64,000 nt of DNA. Origin: Trochalopteron elliotii. Taxonomy: Eukaryota; Chordata; Aves; Passeriformes; Leiothrichidae. Below the pieces are notes generated by a model. The model was given only the letters and a program-made list of their open reading frames with translations, was not told the origin of the DNA and searched no databases. A program made the translations under genes and the position numbers. Positions 54,289 through 64,000 of the stretch are shown here, piece by piece (positions within the stretch are counted from its first letter, which is position 1; each line of letters starts with the position of its first letter). The stretch is taken from positions 577,267-641,266 of the forward strand of contig JANPWX010000062.1 of the NCBI GenBank assembly GCA_024734555.1, in the 5' to 3' direction.

Positions 54289-56160
54289 GTAAATACTTCT
54301 TTAAGTATCAATAGTACTTCATCTTCTAAAGAAGCAACTGTTTTAAGAGGAGAAGCTAAAAGGAAAAGCAAGGCTACAATGTTCCCCTTGAGATTCCTCT
54401 TTTATGCATTTCTTTTCAGAAATTAAACACGAAGGTAGTATCTCCAAACAATATATATTTCCAATTAAAAAAAGGAAAGGTTAAATATGGCAACTGCAAC
54501 AAAATTACTCCATCTGATGTAATATTAACATACAGGAAAATATATCATAGATCAGGACAGCAAGTAAGATTTGCCTGTGGGCAGTGCTATTATCAGCGCA
54601 CAATTAGTTGCAGATTGGAGACACCAGCCTTAGATCTGTTCTCAGGCCCATAATCTGTTTCCTAGCTGATTGAAAACCAACAGCTCTTGATGAAATGCTA
54701 TTTATTTATCTACTGACAATTTGATTAAATGTAAGGGTAATAATAAAACTGGTAATGCCCAACACAACATGAAATGGTGTAGTTCATATTTTAATGGAGA
54801 CTTTTCAGTGAAGGACAGGAAATTATGAAATGAGACAGGATACATTACAGGAGAAGCTTTTATGGCAAAGTCATTTTCTTTAGTTTAAAAAAAATCCCCA
54901 CATTGTAAATGCTAAAAGGAAGTCTTTTCTACTGTCAGTTACTATAAACCCATCACAAAGTATGAACACTTAGTCCTTAATGCTAAGTCTTTCAAATCCT
55001 TGGACTTATTTAATTTATTTTTTTCTTTGATAACAGATGGATTTTCTTTTATCCTTAGTAATTTGCATCAATAGTAGATCATGAAGTCTTATAAATATAT
55101 AAAGCCTTTTAGAAACACTGGTAGAGTGATGCTTTAGCCAGCCCTTTCATATTTCTGTAACACTTATTCTCCAGGAAGTTTACTGTATAATTTAAAGAGT
55201 TCAGTCCCTTCATATATTTAATTAAGAACCAGTACAGAAAAAATACATAAATTTAGTATTCAAGGTTCCTAGAAAGGTGCAGTATTAGAAAGTCCAAGAT
55301 AAATTTTCAATTCATTGAGCAGCTTCTGAAGGGCCAACTGAATAAAACATCACCCAGTCTCCTTGAATATGAGACCATCAGTGATAAAACATTCTGCAAT
55401 CTAATGAAAACAAAACCTTCTTAAATTTATGCTGCACTGAGGAATTTCACACTGTTGCTTATCTTCTCATCTGCATTAAAGAACAAACAGAAAGATCCAG
55501 AATACTAGCAAACACTATACATAATTATTTAAAGTACCAATGTTGCACAAAAAAGGATAAAATATATAAGTGTCCGGTGACCTCTGCAAAACACAGGATG
55601 GCAAATTCAGAGCCATTTTGTAAACACTTGCACAAGTTTCCTTTACTTCTAAACTAAAGCTGTCTTGTGTATTTTTTTTTAATTCTTATATAAAAGCATA
55701 GAAAAACACCACGAGTAGCAAGTATTTTAGTAGTATATCTATCGTTTCTACCTATGAAGCTGGTGAATTTAAAGAGCATGAATGACTGTGGTGCACCAAG
55801 CCCTTGTGGTTTCATGTCTGCTCAAGGATCTGCCAGTGCCAGGACTCAAACTATTGAGTGAACCCATCCATTACACAAACCCACGTGCCGGTGAAACACC
55901 TACTGCACCTTGGTGGTGATTCTCTGTCAGTCTATGAAGTACTACTCACATCTGCACTGTAGTTAGTTCAGATATATCATACTATTCTGTTTCATATGCA
56001 TATAGTAACAAATTAGGCAAAATCCATGACCCAGAGTTTGTGTTGCAATTCCTTGGAAAAACACTCATATTTTAAAGACTCTACAAAAATAGGCACTGCT
56101 CTGTTTCACCCTACTGTCACTTCTACTCATTAGAATTAACACCTGCTCTATAAATAGTTC

Positions 56161-56243
56161 AATTTTACTCGTATTCAGAAGAATTCCATTAAAATAAAAT
56201 GGAACTTTATTTTAATGGAATTTTTCTGAATACAATTAAAATT
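56161..56243. repeat. Near-perfect 83-bp inverted repeat (hairpin)
   Basis: The left arm (56161-56198) and right arm (56206-56243) are 38 bases each and are reverse complements at 35 positions, separated by a 7-base spacer, ATGGAAC. The inner 28 pairs carry a single mismatch. The left inner arm begins GTATTCAGAAGAATTCCATT and the right inner arm ends TTTTTCTGAATAC. The outer ten pairs include two more mismatches. As RNA this would fold into one long stem with a small loop, on either strand. The size and layout resemble short mariner-type MITEs such as human MADE1 (about 80 bp, about 37-bp arms), from which the mir-548 microRNA family arose. I recall no avian element with this sequence. No TA or other target-site duplication is evident at the ends. 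A MITE, a microRNA-like hairpin or a local inverted duplication all remain possible. Confidence 0.92.
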
Positions 56244-57816
56244 CAGGCCCCTAAGTTGCAGGAAGAAAAGTAAACCCTTCAGCATATAGTCAGAGGAGCC
56301 ATCTGAGTGAATTTTCTAAATACACTACAGTGTGACAGGTCTTACCCAAGATCTGGGCTGAGGTTCAGAGGCTGAGCATGTAGTGCCCTGTTAAGTAGAC
56401 ATTTCTAGTTTCCAGTGCAATTGTTCCCTTCATATAAGAACTCACAATATTACTGGAAAATTCAACAAATATTTCTCTCTCAAATAAATCAATTACTGTC
56501 CTTCTGTAAACTTGTACTGCAATTGGAATATAATTACATGCTCATGGAAAATAGCACTTTTCTAATCCAGCAGAATGATGGATATCCTCTCTCACTGTCA
56601 CACAAGGCACACTTCATGTCATTATAACCAATCTGGAATACATGGGTGCAGATAAGGAAACTGATTAACTATTTCATTACTCAAATTTTATGACAATGTA
56701 ACTTCACTTGGAGTAGGTGTGACATGATGAGACCAGATGTATGTTAAAACCAGCAAAACTATAAATGTTGTAAATAGCAAAAGTGAAAAATAGTGGCTTA
56801 AAATACCACTGTGAAAATATTAGGAGAAGATGAACTGGTGCTTTAGTTATCTGTTTGTGTATTATCTGTATTTTCATTCTTGTCTTTCACCTTTAGAAAG
56901 ACTGCAAATTACAGAAGTATTTTCTCTTGTTAAATATATTGTTTTAAATATGACTTGCAATAAACTAAGCAGATTTTCCTAAGCAAATGGCCAGATTTTA
57001 TCTGAAGCAAAGTTCTGCATTATGAAGTTGATAGGAACTTTTCGGTCAAGCCTTTTTTGTAAATATGCCTACAAGGGGTAACTCCATGAACAGACACCAT
57101 GACCTGTCTGGGGACCAACAAAGGTAGCTTGACACATGCATTCTTGCTGTTCCATTAGTTTGAGCAAAAATGTATTCAATAGTAAAATCTTACTTTTTTG
57201 AAGTATCATTAAAGCCACATCATTTCCAGACCCCTTGAGAAAGATAATTGTACATACGGATGTAATACATGGTGAAAACCAACTCTGTTATTTTGCAAAT
57301 TATATACATGCTGATAACTTAAATGAGGGGGATTAACACCCAAACTGGTAAATTGGTGTTTTCTATCTATATATTATTTCAATATTAAGCATTTTCTGAA
57401 TATTACAACATGTAACACAATTTACTACAGTTAATACAAGTTAAATTTGATTTAGTGAAATTTAGTGGAATTACCTGTAGCTTCACCTGAGATGAACATC
57501 AACCTGAGAGGTCTGAAGATGAATGGAAATTCAGTTAATTGTTTATATGTGACCAGGTATCTGCACATGCAGATTCTGTTCTATTAACTGGCATGTGTAT
57601 GGCACATACATTGGAAAATTGTGCTGAAGTTCTCACAGGAAAAATAATTTTCAGCCCTGCCAAAGTGCACTACATGCACAGAGTGCTTAATTTTATTTTA
57701 AATATTGTTTCTTTAAGCAAACCAAAGCATTTAGTGATCACTTTTTTGTTTGGCCTTGAGCTGCGGCTGCAGAAGTGTCGAAGAAGACACCCAGGTCTAG
57801 TGTCACACACCCTGTG

Positions 57817-57824
57817 NNNNNNNN
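57817..57824. other. Assembly gap (8 Ns)
   Basis: Eight unknown bases interrupt the sequence. The left flank is unusually GC-rich for this window (GAGCTGCGGCTGCAG at about 57760) and has a small stem, GTGTC...GACAC. The right flank starts ATAGCAGCCCCTCCC. Local GC content or secondary structure may have caused the gap, and its true length is unknown. Confidence 0.98.
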
Positions 57825-59551
57825 ATAGCAGCCCCTCCCATTTCTCTTTGAGAAATGCTACAACAGACAAAACATTTGACACACAACACACAGTATATTT
57901 CCTGGCCACACCACCAGTCAAGAATCTAATTTTAATGGAGTTTATGGCAGATTCTTTGTAATCATCACATGACCATGGTGGTTCAGGATTTTTTATGCTG
58001 TCAGGTGGGAAATATTTTTTACTTACAATGTGGTACCATAAAAGAATTTGTCCAGACATGACTGCAAGATAATATTGTCTCTGAATTTCTGGCAGGTGGA
58101 ATCAGGTATTTCTGCATTCTGATTCTATCTAAGAGCAATTTTCAGCACCAGCTAGTACCTACCTTCTATACCTAGCCTTAAAAACTAACTTTACATTATC
58201 CATAATTATCGGTAGATAATAAAAGGCCTTATATCAAAGAGTTTGATAAATACCAATTGTATTGTTTCCTAATACTGCAAGAATGCTATTTGCAAGCACA
58301 CATTCCTTTCCTTCAGTGACAAACTCAGACATTAGAACAATGTTTGCCTTTAAAAATCATACTCACTCTTGTCAGTAGTTAATAAGGGAAATTAGGTTTT
58401 GAAAGACAAAAATAATGCTTTTCTTCAGCTTCAAATAACTGTGTTATTTGTGATCCATTCTGAGTAAAACTGAACTTTTGAGGCTATGCTGCACTATTTT
58501 ACAAACTAATGATTTCAAAACAATTTTTTTGCCTAAATGAGAGGATTTTTTTTGATTTGTATAAACAATAAAAAAAGAAATCACACGACTTTTACCCACC
58601 TTACAGTTTAAAAAGGGGCCAAAACATTGTTTTTGTTCAAACTTCTAAGCCCCAAAATGTACTCTAAAGTTTTTTCCATATTCTCCTTTCACAAAAAAAT
58701 ACCAATAAGTGGCTCCTCCGCACTGCTTTTATGTGCTATATATACAGATAATCCCTTGGGGGTTTTTTTAATACTTTCAAAAGTTGTTCTTAATTTTAAT
58801 TTTAGATCTCTTGTCATAAGATTGAGCAAATGACTCATGCTAAGCACATCTCCACACAGTTGGAAAACTTCAGTGTGTATCACTGACACAATTCAGGAAC
58901 CTGACTAACTGGTACTTCAGTATAATCACATATTGAGATTTTGACTTGTGTTCATGACCTGCTCTCAGTTAAATATTTATACAAGAAATTGCATTAAAAT
59001 AAGAAATTAAAAAGTTTAAAATCTCCTATGGATTAATGTGGTCTTGCTCCATTCTTATTCTTGTCACCCATTTCAGATGCTCCACTAATCTGAGTTACTC
59101 CAGCATCGCTGTGATATTTTGTCATCTACAACAACAGAATACAAGTGACCTTGGGAAGTCTGTTTCCAGAAATATATGGAAGACAGTAAGTTAGTTCTAG
59201 CTTGAAATATACCTTTTTTCGTGTCAGAACTTTCTTTTATAAACTTAATCAAAAATTAAAATAATGCAAATTTATATACAAAAAATAACAATAATTAGGA
59301 AGGGTTCTTTGATCTTTGAGTGTAGCTGTTAATCTATTTTTGTCATTTCAATTATTGATTAAAATGAACGTACAGTATATGCTAGAAAAGTCCAAAATCT
59401 GATAACAGAAAACAAATTTACTCTTCCAGGAAAAAAAAATCAGGGAAGAAAAATACAAAAATACCATCTTATCAGTACATGCTGAGATAAAACCATCTAA
59501 AAAGGTAATTGTTTTTTAAATGGAGAAACGTAGAACATAAATTACATGGAA

Positions 59552-59569
59552 CATATTACATGTAATATG
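59552..59569. repeat. 18-bp perfect palindrome
   Basis: CATATTACATGTAATATG equals its own reverse complement. It contains ACATGT at its centre. It could bind a dimeric factor or be chance. Confidence 0.85.
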
Positions 59570-60053
59570 GCCTAAGACTGAAAAAAGGATATTTTGCAGT
59601 TTTAACAGTTTCTAAATATCTGTTGGAAGCAGATTTGCTTAGAAAATCTGCCTGCTAAATATTGTACTGGATTGCTCATATGCTTTTATCAGTATTTCCT
59701 ATATATATAGTCAAAATTATGTTAATCTTGTTAAGATTAGTAATTAAGTACTAAAATTTTTTGCAATTATAGTGAAGAGATCATGGTGCTTGACAAGGAT
59801 TTAGTTGACTTATAAAGTTAACTACTTCTGAAGTTTGTTGGTTTTCTTTTATATTTTAATGCAAAACCAAATTGATAAGTTTGATATCTCAAAGTAGCCC
59901 AGCTTATTACTAAGTACATAAACCTTCTAGAACTTTTGAAAGGAAATACTTGAAGGAAAAGGAGTCTGAAGCTGCAGATTTGAAGCAAAGCTGTACTGAT
60001 GGTCAAATTAGCAACTACCCAAAATACTTGAAAACCAGACAACGAAACACAAA

Positions 60054-60096
60054 CTAAAAAAATAAAAAAGAAAAAAAAAAGAGATAAAGAGGAAAC
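60054..60096. repeat. A-rich low-complexity tract
   Basis: Runs of A are broken by single C, T or G bases (AAATAAAAAAG, then A10). It is impure, with no fixed unit. Confidence 0.8.
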
Positions 60097-63000
60097 AACA
60101 CCCTCAGAAACATAAAGATGGACAGCAATAGTAAAGCTGCTAACCATGGTTATAGCCCAAGTTCGCTGTGTACAATGCCAGGGAGCTGTCTGAGTTGATA
60201 AATCAGATTCTATCCTTTTAAAGATGTTTCTTGCTACCCCTTGCCTATAATAGTACTGTTCTTTACTTATTCAGAGCATGTATCCTCCTTTACTCAGATC
60301 CTGTCCCTTTTGGCTCTGTGCATCTCCTGGGAGTGCAGAATGATTCAGTGGTAACTCAGTCATTTTGTGCACTGTACAAGATGATTTTACTGGAGAGGAA
60401 AAAAAGAAAAGCCACACTTATCAGTGGAAGAGTTTCTGTTAAATAAAGTTAATTAAAGCATAAATGATACATCCATTTCATGTTTAATTAGCCCCTCTCT
60501 CATCATAATTTGGTACTGAAGGTCAAATGTGGGTCACTTTTAAAAACTAATTGTAAAATATTTAACATAATGCAAAATGAGAACAGAAAATTGAAAATAC
60601 TTCTGTATACTTTTCACTAAAAAGTATGAAAGTTAAATGTATGAAAGAAGTCACCAATGTAAATGTTTATATTCAATAACCATGTTCTCTTTCTTTTTGA
60701 CATGGCAGTTAGTGCCACCATGACACTGTTATTTTTATGATTATTATACTGTAGTATATTTGCTTAGCTTGAAGTTGTGGAAAATTTTATTATCTAGAGG
60801 TGTTTGGGAATATAAAAAATAGACTTTGAGATAAGCCTTTCTGTGTATGTGTGTGTCTGTACATAAACAAGAGGAAAGATGATGCCTTCCTGTATGGTTA
60901 AACTGATTGGCTCTTTAATGGATGAATTTGGGATCCTGTTAAGGCTTCTGGGTATATGTGCAGGTTTATGAGGAAATTGATCCATTTAGTTTATAGATAC
61001 GATTGACACACATGATAACCAACTAGTCAAAATGCTTCTGTAATATTGCAGCAGACTGATTAATGCTTGAAATTTTCTAAAATAAATTAACCGGTTACTG
61101 AACAAGGATTTTTTTTTTTTTTCAGAAATTAATTTCTATGTATTTCACTTTCAGGGAAGTAAGCCTTTACAAGAAATGCATATAATTTTGATTAGAGTGT
61201 CAGCACACTGGTTTGATAAACATTTTTCTTCATGAAACAGTACATTTTCAGTGAGAAAAGGCATTGGGATTTTTCATAAAGAATTACAGAGTTGGTTAAG
61301 AAGCCAATATCTGAAGTACAGACATAATTCTACCCAGAAATTGCTTTACTGCTTCTACTAGTTCCACTGATAGTTACCAATATCTCTTAAAAAAATAACA
61401 AGCAAAAAAAAGCACCAGAACTGAAGTGTTTAAAAGAGCCAATAATCATTGCTGAGAAGAGCAAGTAAAAAAGAAACCAAGATAAGATGATGGTCAAGAA
61501 ATATTAACACATAAAAAGTGTTTAAAAGGCCCGTTCTTCAAAGAGGGGTTGGTAAAATGTGGATTCATGATGAAAAGTTTCACTGAAATAAAACTGCTTT
61601 TTTTGCCCCTATTTTGCATACGACATGAAGAAGAATATATGATAAAAATATATCTGTAACTAAATGATAAAATAAACAATTATTTACGATTAAAATTTAT
61701 TATGAGATTTATGATTAAGTATGTAACTCTCCAAGCTGTTAAGTGATTCCCCTTAGGCACTGAGTTTTCATTATCTTTGGCTGCCTTTGCTGGAAATCCC
61801 AGTATCCAGGCTCCTCACAGGCAATGTGCAGCACCTGCAGGATTCAAATTTTAAATCCATGATCTAGAAAAACACTTACTTAAACTCATCCCCATTCAGT
61901 AAAACACTTCTGCACAGCTTTAACTTTTGGCAAGTGATTAAGTCCTGTGGAATACTAAGTGTGTTAAACATTTGCAGAGCTTTACTGAAAAGGAGAGAAT
62001 TGATAAGTGAGAGGCTAAAGGAATATTTCAGAGTGATACCACGCTGCTAAGTAAGACAAGCATAAGAGTTAAACTTGTTAAAGATCTAAAAAGATAGTGA
62101 CTGTGAAATGTCAGAAGTCTACTGAATACAGAATTTTGTTTTAAACTTAACACAAAAAACATGTTGTCAGAAGGAGGAGAATTAAAAACTGTTTGCAGTT
62201 TTCCCCAATTAAGTTCTCTTATGCAGTCCTGTATCAAACACGATGTCTTTTGAAACTCATAAGAATTCAATTCGTGACTTTAAAAATTAAGTATCAAATC
62301 ATTGGAATGAAAACAACCTGTATTCCCCGGGGTACACCAGTCAATCATGTAAGTAGAGACTTTATTTGCTGACTGCTGTATTGTAGATAAAGGAAAGTAT
62401 CACTTACCAATTCTAATTACACTAATGGGAAATTAGCATCACTCTCATCTCCAGTAACTTAGAGCAGGTATGTTCTACTGCATCCACTTATTTATTTTAA
62501 AATTTTATACACTGTCTAATGTCTCCTTAGAACAAAGGGAACTCACAATCAGTAAATAAAGGCAGTCTTAGAGATTGCAAGTAGTTTCCCTACCACAGTA
62601 ACACCATTATGCTGCTGGTTCTGTTCCACATGTACAGCAGAACTATGAAACAATCTGATACACACCCCATCAGAACCCTTTCTCTGCACCTGCTTCACAT
62701 TTCTCTCCAAACAATTGTGCTGAACAAGAGCTCCACGTGGTCTGGGTGTTAAAAATGCTCAGGTGTTTTGCCTGCTAAACTGAGAAATACTTCACTGTCA
62801 ATGTTTGAGATGTGAAAAGTGTACATATGCAAGTAAGTTTTAATGCACTTGCTACTATGTAAAATGAACAAAAGTATACAAATGTCACTCAGCAACAAGC
62901 TGGCAAGTGTGCATAGGAAAATGGTAACAGAGGGTTTGTGGCTGATAGACTCTCCCATGAAGTCTGTTATTTAACACTACCTTTCCTGTTTTCTTGGAAA

Positions 63001-64000
63001 AATTCCAATTTATATGCATCCTTTACAAGTGTGAAAATCCTCTACGTATTTAAAAATAAATAGATAAGACATTAGAATACTGGCTATAAACTACTTGAAT
63101 AAATGAACATTCATAACAGCTAAACATTTAACACAAGGGAACTATCAACACTGAGAAACTGGTTTGCAGCAAACAACAAGTAATAGAGCAAAGCAAGGTG
63201 CACTTCTTTGTAGAAGTGCAATAAAGCCATTATCTTCTACTAAGTTTTCTCCTATTCTTTATATCAAAAGAAATCCTTGGAAAATATTAACTAGTTCAAA
63301 ATATATGTCTGTATAATCTTAAATAAATTTTGGGGGGTTTATCAAGAAAAACAGTAATTTGTAATGTGTATTCCTTTACCATTCCTACACTTAGAATGCA
63401 AAGCATTCTGTTACAGCGAAATTACACTACAATAGATTATAATCCATATGTTTAGATGAATTGCAGCATCAAGAAAGAAGTGGTATCTGATTAACATATA
63501 TTCTATTGCTACTTTTATTCCAGTGTTTGCTAAAATGGCATAATCCACTCTGTGCTTAATAAGCCTTAGGAGATGAAAGATAAAGACCTTAGTAATTTGT
63601 ATTTTATAGAGACTATTCTCAAACTGAAATTGTGATGTACTCTCTAGGAAAGTGTTAATAGAATGTATCACACAGAAGCTATAGTGTCAAACGTTCTATA
63701 AGTCTGTATCACTTGCAAAACCACATACACAAAAGCACTGGTGGATAGTACAATCACACTATTTTGGTGACCTGAAAGACTGGAGTAGGTTGTTCATACA
63801 ATTCATTTTATGCTACTGTATTTTAAGTATTTCTGAGCAGAATGCAAATACCAGCAACACCTGTAAAACTTCAGTTTTAGTAAGAGAGCAAACATTTCAA
63901 AGTATAAAAATATGTCATTGTGTACCATATTTGCACGTTAATAAGTGGAAGAGAAAGCATTTTTGCCAAATTAGTCAGAATTTCCCTGTTCCAGACGTGG

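Larger units (their letters stand above)
45912..56160. other. Unique AT-rich noncoding DNA, no gene seen
   Basis: About 10 kb have no gene or transposon that I recognise. Notable small items are a T/G-rich tract at 51028-51095, an A/C-rich tract at 51294-51330, a 41-bp tandem duplication at 50540-50619, and a 14-bp palindrome at 54275-54288. A balanced-composition block at about 54560-54760 may be conserved noncoding DNA. ATG-initiated frames are short and unremarkable. Confidence 0.65.
56244..64000. other. Unique AT-rich noncoding DNA, no gene seen
   Basis: No gene is recognised to the window end. It contains an 8-N assembly gap, an 18-bp palindrome at 59552-59569, an A-rich tract at 60054-60096 and a T14 run at 61109-61122 leading into TTTCAG. 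A 141-codon + strand frame (57539-57961) crosses the gap, opens at TTG, and cannot be trusted. Confidence 0.65.

Noticed and set aside
57539..58059. Frames of about 130-140 codons on both strands crossing the assembly gap
   Set aside because: They contain unknown residues at the Ns, the + strand frame opens at TTG, and the joined frame depends on an arbitrary gap length.
60713..60740. Strong Kozak context (GCCACCATGA)
   Set aside because: The frame it opens stops after five sense codons following the ATG.
1..64000. CRISPR arrays, operons, ribosome binding sites, phage or plasmid elements
   Set aside because: The sequence is vertebrate nuclear DNA. No repeat-spacer structure or dense coding is present.

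Overview
This window looks like nuclear DNA from a bird. Two pieces of sequence carry that call. One is a 5'-truncated CR1 LINE at about 5462-6473, which ends in the 8-bp repeats (ATTCTRTG)n that close avian CR1 copies. The other is a solo endogenous-retrovirus LTR at 41251-41839 that resembles an LTR family I associate with birds, probably ERVL-like. The DNA is AT-rich, by eye roughly two-thirds A+T, with few CpGs and no visible CpG island. Interspersed repeats are sparse, as is usual for birds. The species cannot be named from this sequence.

I find no protein-coding gene, tRNA, rRNA or CRISPR array. The open frames are short, many start at GTG or TTG rather than ATG, and none encodes a product I recognise. 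Several lie inside repeats. The window is best read as the inside of a very long intron or as a gene desert. Nothing decides between the two, although a handful of + strand splice-like motifs fit a long intron.

Layout. 1-5461: unique AT-rich DNA with a 19-bp tandem duplication (3618-3660) and an ATT-rich tract (4360-4450). 5462-6473: dead CR1, + orientation. 6474-26992: unique DNA with small microsatellites and the two best recursive-splice-like sites (17198, 24384). 26993-45311: a zone with many A/C-only low-complexity arrays on the + strand, the largest at 33372-33542, plus the solo LTR. 45312-64000: unique DNA holding an AT-rich tract, a 41-bp tandem duplication, a near-perfect 83-bp hairpin (56161-56243) and an 8-N assembly gap (57817-57824).

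The strongest candidates for something undescribed are the hairpin, whose architecture resembles MITE-derived microRNA hairpins, and the two recursive-splice-like sites. No set of genes working together can be described, because none is present.
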